NCBI GenBank assembly: GCA_036971475.1
Contig: JBAIZL010000005.1
Coordinates: 238,848,690 to 238,912,689, forward strand
Direction of reading: 5' to 3'
Source: Prosapia bicincta
Lineage: Eukaryota > Arthropoda > Insecta > Hemiptera > Cercopidae
Length of the DNA: 64,000 nt
Shown here: piece by piece, positions 49,463-61,300 of the stretch
Layout of the letters: every line of letters begins with the position of its first letter
How positions within the stretch are numbered: the first letter of the stretch is position 1
Notes under the pieces: model-generated
Databases searched by the model: none
Told to the model about the DNA's origin: nothing
Seen by the model: the letters and a program-made list of their open reading frames with translations, nothing else
Made by a program: the position numbers and the translations under genes

Positions 49463-51420
49463 AAATAGATAACTCAAAATCCCCTCAAAATTAGTTTTTA
49501 ATAAACAAACACACTCGTTCACAACCGACTAGTTTTGGCGACAATGTGCCTGGCTACTACTAACATATCGTCAAGTTATCGTACAAGAAGTTAAATAAAA
49601 CCAAGTAGATAAAACATAAAAGTCAAGCAATAAAATTACTCTAACTACAGAGCACAAAAATCCTTACTCAATTTTGTAATTGAGTACTCTCAGAGGAGAG
49701 TTTCCAATTTTACATTATTGCCATTATTATTATTATTTTGTTCCTTTTCTTTCCTTATCTCGCACCATCATCAACAAACAAACCCTAAACAGTTTTAAAA
49801 AAATAACAATGATATATTATATAAATACGCCTTTAAAACCCATTCTCTAACAAAATTGGTTTATACAAATTAAACAACGGAGAACCCTCTTTCTAGTTTC
49901 TTGGCAAGTTTCTTTATGAGCAGGTTTGAGACTGAGGCTAAGGAGACCAAATTTTTTCCATGTGTCTGGATCCGGTATGTGGATGATGTATTTGTTACTT
50001 TTGATGGAAAATAAACCCTGATGAATTTTGTCGGGAACCTAATGGATTTTTTCCTTCGATAGAGTTCACCTCTGAGGTAGAAGCGAAGAATAGCATTACC
50101 TTGATGTAATGGTGTCAAGAGCAAATGGTAGGCTTTCTTTTGATGTTTATAGGAAGCCAAAGTTTCAGGTGCATCGCATATTAATCACACCACCCTAAAG
50201 AGCACAAATTCGTTGCATTTTATACTATAGCACAACGTTTAGTTTATTTTCCACTATCAAGAGAAAACTATTTGAAAGAACTAAACATGATATATGGAAT
50301 AGCTGAATTTAATTCGGGTTTGATCTAGTATTTAGTATCATAAAAAAAGTTGAATTAAAGAAAAACAGATTGGCTAGAACTACTTTACCCAGGGACAAAC
50401 CAGAAAACAACTGGGTTAGGTTAGCTTACAACCCTCCACTATATAGCGTGGCCAAGAAGTGCGTCATGAAGTATGGAAGACTTCAAGTGTCAACGGCTTC
50501 AGGATGGAGTTTGGGTATAATGATTGGATCTCTGAAGGACTTCAAGGGTAACTGTGAGAAATCGGGGATTTACAATATAAAATGTGAGATGTGCGATGCT
50601 TTATATATTGGTCAAACGTGTTGTAGTATTACGACAAGAAGCAGGGAGCACTTTGCCCATTTTAAAAACAAGCCAGAATACTCACAGATGGCCAAGCATT
50701 GCCTGGATATCCAGCATTACGTTATGTCTGACCATCCTAAGTTGTTGAAACAAGTCACGAGGTACAATACTATGGATGCTTGGGAGACATGGTTTATCAA
50801 CAAATTTCAAGATGTCTCAGTAAACAATGAGTCGGTACCGATCCAAAGTTCCTCCCTTCTGTATCCAGATTCTGTGTTGTTCCGCTAAGCATGTCTGTTC
50901 ATTCATTTTTTGTTTCAGATCTAATAAGTGTTAAATTAGTTGCTACGGCTAACTTGTTAAAAATGTTAAATAATGTAAAAGTGTTGATGTTTGTTTATTT
51001 ATCTTGACTCTGTTCTTAGTTATAATTTTGTATAAACAGATTTTATTGTGAATTGTTTATAACGTGTATTTTTATATAATATAAAAATAAGGTTTGTTTA
51101 GGCTTTGTTAGTTGATGATGGTGCAAGGTAAGGGAGAAAAAAACATAATATTAATAATAATAAGAATAATGTAAAATAGATAACTCTCATGAGTAAGGAG
51201 TTTTGTGCTCTGTAGTTAGATTAATTTTATTGATTGACTTTTTATGTTTTATCTTCTTTGTTTCATTCAACTTGTTATACAATAACTTGATGATATGTTA
51301 GTAGTAGCCAAGCACTGAGGAAAGCAACATCGTTGCCGAAACTAGTCTGTTGTGAACTAGTGTGTTTGTTTATTAAAAACTAATTTTTGATTAGATTTCA
51401 AGTTAACTATTTTGACTTTT
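49463..51420 (+). mobile_element. Penelope-like element flanked by inverted terminal repeats
   Basis: The left repeat (about 49463-49690: AAATTAGTTTTTAATAAACA, CGACTAGTTTTGGCGACAAT, TAACATATCGTCAAGTTATC, ACAGAGCACAAAAATCCTTA) recurs inverted at about 51180-51420. Between them lie RT and GIY-YIG coding remnants on the plus strand. Opposed LTR-like repeats are characteristic of Penelope-like elements. The 5' part of the RT is missing. The element lies in the intron between 45496 and 52129. Confidence 0.8.
49880..50888 (+). pseudogene. Penelope-like RT C-terminal part plus GIY-YIG endonuclease
   Basis: RT motifs: NPLSSFLASFFMSRFE, then WIRYVDDVFV with the catalytic YVDD at 49976-49987, followed by a TAA. 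A shifted frame continues FFPSIEFTSEVEA and GRLSFDVYRKP. The region 50200-50370 is broken. From 50370 a long intact frame to 50888 covers the linker (LAYNPPLYSVAKK) and the nuclease: SGIYNIKCEMC, ALYIGQTC, TRSREHFAHF, the Glu in DAWETWFINKF, and a short tail. The nuclease looks intact while the RT is broken and 5'-truncated. Confidence 0.88.
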
Positions 51421-51689
51421 ACTGTTGTGAATAGTTTTCACTAGCTAAGCTCTTATTAACTAAATGATAATAATAGTCTGTTGCAGATCTTTAAATGAGT
51501 TGCTCTGCTTCTCCAAAGAATGAGATACGAATACAAAAGAGACTAAATATGTATTGTGCTATGTTTTCAGTTAGGTTAGTAATCAAATGCTAAAGCAGAA
51601 CAAGGGATACCGTTAAACCTTATGAGCTGTACCAAGGTTGTCGAGATGAGGTTTATGAGTGTAAAGTTTACGAGATGAGGGGGTGGGTA
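51421..51689. other. Intron sequence, no feature seen
   Basis: No supported feature. Confidence 0.35.
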
Positions 51690-51830
51690 AAGTTGGTTGT
51701 TATCCCTATAACCTTTGTACCTAGTGCAACGCCGCCAGCAGAGGGTTTGCTTCGTAAAAGGAATGATTGTTTTGAAATGCTTTAGCAAGTAAGCCCTTAC
51801 GTATTCACTTAGTAAAGTATCATTTAATTA
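51690..51830 (-). repeat. Penelope-type terminal repeat piece, inverted
   Basis: The minus strand reads CTAAGTGAATACGTAAGGGC, GCATTTCAAAACAATCATTC, TTTACGAAGCAAACCCTCTG and CTGGCGGCGTTGC. It matches segments at 38230 and 44560 in the opposite orientation. Confidence 0.6.
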
Positions 51831-52128
51831 TAGTTTAATCAGTGAATTCAAGATGATTACAACAAGCAACTTCAAATTAATTTCTTGTACTACATAGGTA
51901 TTCTTGAGATAAAATGAAACTTGAAGACTTGTACTTAAATAGGTCTCTCTTAATTTGTCACTTTCAACATCTTAAAAAAAATGTTGATTAAAAAATGTTG
52001 AAAGAAGATGAATGTTATGTGGTGAAATTTTTGTTTCTAAATATTTAGTTCAAATTGTTTATAGACAGTTTATTGCTATCGTTAAATTTTTAATTGGTTT
52101 CTAAATCAATGATTTATATTAATTACAG

Positions 52129-52432
52129 GTTGGTTAAAACAGCATTTCCTTATCTCCCAGATCATCATGAGCCAACATTGTCCAACATTTTCCTAAGAAG
52201 CAGTAAGATGGACATTTTTGATCCGACTGTAAAAGATTCTTGGGCCGCATACTTTGGACTAGACGATATTACCATTACCCAGACCAAAGTTCAAGAGATG
52301 TTTACAAACAGAGATAATCTTGATAAACTTATAACATTTTCTGTTCGTGGGTGTAAACCATCAAAGCTTCCGTTTGATCTTCCTATATGTCCGACAAAAA
52401 CTCCTGTGTCTTCAAAAATTAAAGATGCATAA
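52129..52432 (+). CDS. Secreted protein of unknown function, terminal exon
   Basis: The acceptor (ATTAATTACAG) ends at 52128. With the phase-2 end of the 45279-45496 exon the junction reads ...KTLIT-LVKTAFPYLPDHHE without a frame break. The exon encodes SKMDIFDPTVKDSWAAYFGL, TQTKVQEMFTNRDNLDKLIT and a Cys-containing tail (VRGCKPSKLP, FDLPICPTK), then stops at 52430-52432. It brings the total to four Cys, which could form two disulfides. No domain is recognised. The intron phase and the charge and codon pattern support real coding over chance. A direct ATG at 52094 lies in the intron side and is unlikely to be used. Confidence 0.6.
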
Positions 52433-53389
52433 TAAGAGGCTTAATATAGAATGTAAATATAATAACAACATAGAATATACTATAAAAGTTAGCCAAAAGA
52501 TTACTTATATACTACCGTTTTTAATATGTACTTATTTACCACACAAAGAATGTTTTATTTTGAACTAAGTCATACAATGACTAGTAGAACTTATTTTTAA
52601 AATAATTTTTGAAAATTTTACTGAGAAATAACGTTTTTAATTGCACTGAGGAATCTTGATCAGTGCCTGACAGGAAGAGTTGACACTAATTAAGATAGCT
52701 TTGTGTGATCGAAAACATTATGTTTAAGTAGTTTTTTCATAAATTTACTGTAATTATGAGTTAGGCAAGCCGTTATTTCACTTAGGTAAAAGTATATTCC
52801 TCACAATCATTACAAATAACAAAATTAACGAAACAAGAAAAAAGCCCAAAACCCGTTACAACATTATAATGATCCGTACTGGCCTCTATAACAGAACTAG
52901 AAAGACCAATCAATACAATACAATTGCAATAAATTTTCATACCTCAAAACTATTTATCTTGAGTGACTTTTCAGATTGTTAATCATGTGTGTATCAATTC
53001 CAAATTAAGGACCTTAAAAAAAAATTTCAAATGGTAAAAAAGTATTCAAAAAATTTAAATAAGTTAAATTGATAGAACAATTGCTTAACAGTTGCTAGAA
53101 GTGTTCATACTAATGCTGTAGTTTTGATGCTTGTATTTAATCTGATCACAAACAAATTTGGGCTGGTTATAAATAACTTCAACTGACTTTTATTAATTTA
53201 TTAACTTAGGCTTGATTTCTTATATTATTTCAGTTGATGTAAAAGAAACGCTTTCCGTCAGCTCTAGTAAATGAAAACATTTACCTTTTTAACACTTTAG
53301 CTGTCAGCCATAATATCGGTGTTTTCCCGAAGAATTGCCAAAATATTTGAAGATTGTGTACTTATTTTTTGCTCGCCTATCATATCTAA
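52433..53389. other. 3' flank, no gene seen
   Basis: Presumed 3' untranslated and intergenic sequence. No strong AATAAA close to the stop was found. No other feature. Confidence 0.4.
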
Positions 53390-53391
53390 AT

Positions 53392-53442
<51 letters not shown>

Positions 53443-53872
53443 AGATTAGTTTTGGTTGGTAAAGATTATTTAGATTTTTTGGACTAGGAGACTGACAGAC
53501 TTACCTTGGTAAGAGTCCACTCTGTAGTCTTGAAATAGAAACACATAAAAGCACTTAAACAATGATATATTTCAACCACACAGTGGTCTTTGTCAATCAA
53601 AGAGAAAACACAAAAAGAAATATGAGAGAATGAAATAAAATAATTATAAATGTATTATAATTATTTTATATGTAACATTTATAATTATTTTATTTCATTC
53701 TCTCATATTTCTTTTTGTGTTTTCTCTTTGATTGACAAAGACCACTGTGTGGTTGAAATATATCATTGTTTAAGTGCTTTTATGTGTTTCTATTTCAAGA
53801 CTACAGAGTGGACTCTTACCAAGGTAAGTCTGTCAGTCTCCTAGTCCAAAAAATCTATATATATATATATAT
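53390..53872. repeat. (AT)n-bounded palindrome, 183-bp arms
   Basis: Left arm 53471-53653 and right arm 53675-53857 are inverted copies that look exact or nearly so, with a 21-bp spacer. Each arm contains GGACTAGGAGACTGACAGAC (or complement) and CCACACAGTGGTCTTTGTCA. Outside lie (AT)n tracts (about 53396-53440 and 53858-53872) and TTTTAGATTAGTTTTGGTTG. A single arm-like copy is at about 47040-47160. The plus-strand 64-codon frame inside is part of the repeat. Confidence 0.88.
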
Positions 53873-55215
53873 TATGTCATAGCCAATCGGCCCGACATAG
53901 TTTTTTCATAGCCTAACTTAGCCCGACAACAGATTGTTTTTGAGGTATTTATTTTCTTATCTCTGCAACACTCTCTTAACATTTTTTGTGCTTTGTGTGT
54001 GTAAACAATAAACAACAAAACCACAATTTTATGTTCCTGACCAGAAAAGTGTTTTGGCACTTATCACAAAGAGATGTAAACATGTCACATGTGATTACTT
54101 TGTGAGTTTATAAATATTTTGTATATAGAACAGAAGTGTAAACATATTCTCATTCTGGTAAGTAATGCGTTAGGTCTGATAAATACTACACAAGATTCAT
54201 AACAAGCTAAAGTTTTGAAACTTAGTAATTAACTTCAACCAAGACAGTTTTTGTAGGAATTATTATACAATTAAATATATAGTCAATATTTTTGATTTAT
54301 TTTTTAGCTTTTGTAAAATTATGAAAACAATAGTGAAAACCAATATAATACGTCCTTAAAAATTATTTATTTTATTGTGAAAGTATATAAAGATAAACTT
54401 ATTTCAATGTATTTTTTGTTTGATTGGAATAATCAACTCAATTTCACTAAAACTGTCAAGAAATATGTGTGTCGGGCTGTAAATCCCGACTAAAAGCTCC
54501 TAAAATAACATCATGTTTATAATACCGTTGGCATTTATCTATCAAACAAAAACCATCGTAATTATATCCGTAAGTAGTGTGAAGCTTGTTGTTTAATACT
54601 GTGCATTCATTTTTCCAAAAGAAGCAACACAGGTTAAGTAGTACTTATTAAACAACGTCAGGCCTAGTAGCCCGAAGGTATTTGGTTCAGCCTACTAGGC
54701 CATTGGGCCAAGAAGCAGCTAAAGTGTTAAACTACTGTAACATTAAAGAACAGAATATTTTTTCTCGTTTAAAGCAAATTTTATGATATGCAGGCCTTAA
54801 AAATAAAAAAAATATAATTGAAATAAAATATCCAATTTGGAATTAATTAAAACACATTTCCTGAAACAATTTACCCCTGCTACTACATTGTATTCCACAA
54901 TTTTAGATTCTTTACCAATTGACCAAATTTGTTACGAAAATATTTCAACTAATCCATCATTAATTCAGTCTACTTTAAAATCTCACATATATTAAATAGT
55001 ACAGGAAATGAAGAACTGTAAACTTTATGAAATATTTTTTGTATCAATTGAAAAGGAGTAAATGGAAAAGAGGAAATTGACGGAAGTTAGGGCACCTTGC
55101 TGAAAACTACTGAGGCTCAATAAAAAATTTTAAATAAACTCTTTCTTTCAATAATAATACAATACATGTACATGGTTTAGCTATATACAATATAGACACA
55201 AAGAGTGAGAATATC
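53873..55215. other. Spacer between repeat and kinase gene; presumed 3' UTR
   Basis: Includes the likely 3' untranslated region of the minus-strand kinase gene just below 55216. No frame or RNA is supported. Confidence 0.4.
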
Positions 55216-55305
55216 TCAAGGCGGAGGTTTGGTGAAGAAAAGCGGCTGTCGTCGCTGGACGAATGTGGCCAGTCTCGAAGTAGTAATCTCATAGTCAGAT
55301 GTTAC
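55216..55305 (-). CDS. Kinase gene terminal exon
   Basis: Acceptor AAAATCAG ends at 55306. It encodes VTSDYEITTSRLATFVQRRQ and a proline-rich end, with stop TGA at 55216. TSRLxxFxxRR just after the kinase fold resembles the C-terminal helix of Kalirin-like kinases. Phase 0 matches the preceding exon. The frame of a longer open stretch on this strand differs and is not used. Confidence 0.75.
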   Translation of the reverse strand, partial: VTSDYEITTSRLATFVQRRQPLFFTKPPP

Positions 55306-58300
55306 CTGATTTTAAACAATGCACATGAGTTATTTGTAAACATTAATTATTCATTTACAACAAGAATTTATTCAGAAATTATTGTAAAACCTTTTTGACT
55401 GTTTTTAACACATCTATACTAAGATCTACTTGAATAATCTATACTATTATATAAAAAGATATATTATATGACCTTCTCTTTTAGGATATTAAACCATTTA
55501 TGCAACTATTCTTTACAACAAGCATTTGGTATTAATTTTAAAACAGTTCTAAATAATAGATGAAGCTCATTATTCTATTTTTTTATCTATATAATAATTT
55601 GTCTAAAAACCAACCATAATAATTTTCCTTTAAAGGAATTACAAAAATAGTCACCAAAAAAATTAAGTGATTTAAAATCCATATTCTATGCACTTAACAA
55701 GCAATTTTTTGTTTCACCTACTGTGGAAATACACACATACTATACAAATCAGCAAACACTGCTATCATTAAATGGACATTAAAAGTGTTAGACATGTTAG
55801 ATCTGCAGAGCAAACAGCAAATGACACAAGTAGATTTGACCAAATCTAAACGAATGGAGTGTTAAATAGTCTAACTCAAATGGTGGATTTAGAAAAAAGC
55901 CACTAACCATAAATGTTTGCTCCTTAAACCAGACTTTTATCTATGAAGACCCTTGTTAATTAAGGGCGTTTACATCACTTTAACCTTGTGCATTAAAAGT
56001 AGCGAAATTATGACAGGAGTGAAACTACATTTTTCAGAACATATTATGATTAGAGAATAGGCATAGAGGGATGGACTGAAAAAGGCGATATTAGATTTTA
56101 AACGCATTGCCTGGACACAAAACGTGTTTTGAAAAGCCTATCTTTTCTGGCTTATTGATCTGTTTTCACTAAAATCAGTTTTCATTTACCAGTGTTCTTA
56201 GACAATGAACCCAATCAATACAGTTTTGTAATGTTTACATCAGAAATAACTTATGTTATGGGTCAAATTTTATAAGCTGGCACTTAGGGGCTGGGGGTCT
56301 TGGCAAAAGGCTGAGGACCAGGGGAGGATGGAGGTGCTTGCAAGTTATTTTCATAGGATTGACCCTTGGACTTGTGCAAACTCATAAGGTTGACTCATTA
56401 TGTTATCACTTATTAATACTTTTTAACGTATTGTATAGATAAAAAGAATGTAAATAGTGTGTCAAGGAAGCGTGCTAATAGGATTGTCTAAGGTTTGGGA
56501 CTGGTAGGACTGATAAGATTTATTGCCCCAATGAGGGATGACGACAGCGCTTGATGTTTTCTAGACGACGAATACACAATTTCTACCTAAGAGCCAAGTA
56601 CCAGCTTATAAAATTTTACCTATACATGGTTCTTATCATAAGTATTCGATTAGACCAACTAATTTTAATATTAGTATAAATTTGAAAACTTGGTTCAAAC
56701 ATCACTTCAAAGAAAACATAACTGACTCATTATATAAATGTTCAAATAATTATCAGTGAAAATAAAAATGAATATAAAGAATAATTTCTGTTTTAAGGTA
56801 AATCATAATCTCTTAAAAACACTAAACAAAATATTATGTAGAACTTTTAATTTTTCAAAACAGCTGCATTTCTTGAATGTATTCCTCTTTTATTATTTAT
56901 AAAAAAATATATATTTTAAAACATCAATTTTACTAGTCCTCAAATACTTACACTCACGAGCCAATTGGAGGACAGCACAGTCTGAGCTGTTGGCCTAGTG
57001 TTAGGGTCAACAACTAAAAGATTGGAAATAAAGTTTTGAGCTTGCTCAGATCCTTCAGGGAAAAATTCTGAGGGAAAACTGAAGTCTCCACTGAGAATAT
57101 GTGCTTTGGTTTCTTCTGGGGAGTCGTCCAAAAATGGGGACACGCCACTGGAAAATAAATATGTTTTAAGTTATATTTAATTTTAAACATGAAAATTTGT
57201 TTAAACTGGTCAGTATTATAATTGCTTTGCCATTAAATAAATGTGTATCTATTCCCAAACTAATTGTTCTAATATCAAAACTTTATTCTTAATATAATCC
57301 ATCTTCATTTCTGCTAGGAATATTTCTATATATTCGAGTACAGTTTTCTGTCTTTCCAAACGTTATAATATTTTCCTCTGTTGACGCGTTTCTGAATGAT
57401 TCCATTTTCAAAATTGTTCCAAATTTTAAATCGTACTCCATGATTTAAAGACTAAGAAAAAACTGTACTCTATATGTATATAAATATATATCAAAACTTA
57501 ATGATTACCGTTATAGCAAATTATTATAAATTTGTTGAAAAATAAGATCGTTGCAAACAACACGAGTAAGATCAGAAATTAAATTTAAACAAATTTTTTT
57601 TGCCCACCATGTTATTGAGATTTTTGGGGAATGTGAATATGTAAAAAAAATTTTGTATGCACAATTAAAAAAGAAATTTGTTAAGTAGTTAAGTAGTAAC
57701 ACAAATATACAAAGTTTGATAAAATATCAACTTCCTAATTTATTAGATGTTACATTATTAGAATTGGTTTAACATGTTTTAGGACCTACAATTTTTGTCT
57801 TTGAAGATTAGAGGCTTTCAAATTTTATAAAAATGTTAGGGTTTTTTTAAATAACCACAAAGAAAATACTTACTATAATACAGTACAGTCTCGCTAATCC
57901 AGTCTCCGATGATCCGGACGGCCCAAAACTTTAGTTTAGTTATAGTATTTTACAGTGCACAATCAGTCTGCCGTCCACAAAAATATTTATTTTTATACGT
58001 CTATATTTGTTATTTTTCAAAGGGGTTTTCCTACTCTAATAGACAAATAACATAATTTATTCATTAAAATATGAATTTACCATATTATTTGTTTCTTTTG
58101 CCTATTAAAGTAGGAAAAACTTCACATTAGATCTCCCAACACTACAACGCACGTGACATCAGAGACATCTTGCGATAAAGAAAGATAAAGGACTGCTGAC
58201 TTAACGGTTAGACAGTCTATCCGTCTGGCGTCAGGTCAGTTGTGTTGTCGGACGGATGCCACCTTTACTGCTTCTCGCAAGATATCTACTCAGTTGTCAT

Positions 58301-61300
58301 TTAATTCTAGTGCGATATTGATCTGTGTTTTTTATTTATGTCTCGTTCAGTGTTCAGTGAAAATGGTGACTAAACATAAGTCAGTGACAGTGACAATGGA
58401 ACAAAAACTCCAAGCCTTGTTTCGTATTGATGTAGGTGAATCACTTACTAAAATTGCAAAAGAGTTAGGCGTGGGAAAACAAACTGTTTCCGATTGGAAA
58501 AAAAGCGACAGGAAATTGAAGATTTTTGTGCAAAAAAGGTTAGTAAAGACAGTTTAGGCGACAGAAGCACATTAAAAACCAAAAAATAAAACCCTAGATG
58601 TTGCTTTGTATGTTTGGTTTTGCCAACAACGCGAACAGGGTGTTCCATTATCAGGTGTAAATTTGCAAACGATTGCGCTGAAACTGAATGAAAAGTTAAA
58701 AGGAGACCCTAATTTTACTGCCAGTGTGGGTTGGCTGTCACGGTGGAAGGAACGACACAGCATCCGTCAACTCGGAATAAGTGGTGAAATTTTGTCAGGT
58801 GACAGTGATGCCAGTGAAAAATTCAAAGAAAAATTTGGCAAGTTTCTTAGAGATGAAAACTTACAACCTTGTCAGGTGTTCAAAGCTGACGAAACCGGAT
58901 TAAATTATAAAATGTTCCCAAAAATAAACTTAAGCTTCCAAATTAGATTCAGTAGCAAAAGGCCATAAAGTTAAGAAAGAACGTATGACTTTGCTGCCCT
59001 GCAGTAATGCTTCTGGCGATCTAAAATTTCTACTTTTGATGATAGGGAAATCCGCAAAGCCTAGGGTTTTTAAAAATGTAAATTTAAGTGTTCTACTGGC
59101 CCAATACAAGTTCCAAAAATCAGCGTGGATGAACAGTCAAATTTTTAAAGGACTGGTTTTTTGAAAACTTTGTTCCAACAACAGAAAAGTTTTTAAAAGA
59201 GAGAAAAATCCCTCGAAAAGTGGTTTTACTAATTGATAATGCCCCATGCCACCCAAATGAAGAAGGATTGCGTCATGGTGACATTTTTGTTAAATTTCTT
59301 CCTCCTAACGTCACGGCTCTCATTCAGCCGATGGACCAGGGTGTGATAGAGGTGATAAAACGGCGATATAGGAAAAAGGTTAATTTTATCGCTTTTGGAA
59401 CAACAAGAAGCAGATCCAGCTACACAATTTATTGAAATTCTTAAAAAAGTGACAATAAAAGATGTCATTTATATGGCTCCAGAATCGTGGGAGGAAATTC
59501 AACCGTCTACACTCCAAAAGAGCTGGACAAAATTGTGGTCTGAAATGCCACAGTAAAGTGAAAAAACCGACAGTCAACCTATTAATGATGACGCTGAATT
59601 TGTTCAGATTTTTCAACAATTGGAGGGTTGTGCCGAGTTGAAAGACACTGATATTTCCGAGTGGATTATCAGTGATAATGACATTGGTCATCAAGCGCTC
59701 AACGAGGAAGAAATCGTCGCGGCGTGCACTGCAAACGCAGAAAATGACAGCTCGGAAGAGGAAGACTATACAGACGAACCGGTCAGCCCAACTCATGATG
59801 AGGCGGCTGCATTGTTGGAGGGGTTGATGACCTACTTTGAGAAACAAAGTGATACATCAACTGCGGAGCTACTGACCTTGAAACGCCTACGAGATCGTAC
59901 TGTGAAACGACGTCATTCATCGTTAAAACAAAAGAACATTACAGACTTTTTGCACTAAGATTTTTAAAGTTTATTTTGTTTCAGTTTCATTTTTGTTTGA
60001 ATTTTTTGTGCGTTTATACAGTATAGTGTAAATAACTTTATGTGAATACATTTATTCAACGAGAAAGATGCTTTGATATTTATTCATGTCATACCTTTTC
60101 TGTTACAATTACAGGATTTTTTGCTAAATAAGCTATGAAATACTGTACTGTAAGCTATATTTAGGACTCAATTTCACTATGTTTCCCCGCCTAAAACACA
60201 TATTGTATCCATTTGTTTGGCTTTTTCCATCTAATCCGGACTTTCGTTGATCCGGACAGGGCCCGGTCCCGTCAAGTCCGGATTAGTGAGATTGTACTGT
60301 AGTAAGTTAAAAAAAAATCTTCTCTATGATTTTCCTAAAAATCAGCAGTACTTGCAGTTATTTTCTATTATTGGTATTGTATAGTTTTATTTTTAAACTG
60401 AAATTAAATCTAATTTATAAAGATGCTTTTTAGACTTTCACAATTAATTGTCAATAATATTGATTTTTATTCCTTTACAATAACTCATGACTATTAACCT
60501 TTTAAGCTTTTCTTTATCATCAATAGAAAGTAATGCAAATTGTCATAGGGTGATGATACTTGTGTAAATAAATAAAAACCTACTAACAACAATACAAAAA
60601 TCTTTTATTTTACTAAAATTACTTTATGAACATTTTGATTACATGGTAATCATCTTCAGCAGTACTATGCACTATGAAGTCCAAAGTGCTCAAGAAATTG
60701 ATTAATTCAATACTTGTAATGAAGTGCCCTGATGACTAAACATCAGTGATATTATTTTATGACATATATTACAATTGAATCCATTATTATGTATTGGGCT
60801 GATGTTTAGGGGAAGTAAGAGGAATAAGCAACTATCTAAGTAACTATTTAAGCTTTTAAACAATTAACTGGTATTAACCAGAGAACCGAGAATGTATGTC
60901 TGACCTCTGCCTTGCAGGTGGCTAGTGGACTCAACCAAAACGATTTTTTCAATTAAAAAATAAAAATTTTCTTTTATTAATTTTCTGTTAATGTAAACAA
61001 AAAAATTACATTTTGTTTGTAATTGGAAATAAATTTTGGTGTATTTTACTACTGTGATAAAAAATTACACAGGTTTCATAGACAAAATTATTGTAAAAAT
61101 AATTATTTACTATTTGTTTATAAGCATGAAAACTGGAACATGCCTATGGAAAAAGCAAATATCTTTCAACATATCTTATGGAAAAAGGATGTCGTGGAAT
61201 AAAAAAATATCTTCACTTTAGGATGCAAAGTGTTAAATTGATCCAAGATCATTGAACAATAAATGAAAGATTAGCTAAATAAAATATAACTCGAAAAATA

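Noticed and set aside
53650..53844. 64-codon frame with a hydrophobic start
   Set aside because: Lies inside one arm of a palindromic repeat and includes its splice-like GTAAGT block. The related segment at 47040-47160 shows it is repeat sequence.
55107..55292. 61-codon minus-strand frame beginning MRLLLRDWPHSSSDD
   Set aside because: The shifted frame gives the kinase C-terminal tail with correct splice phase; this frame is its shadow.
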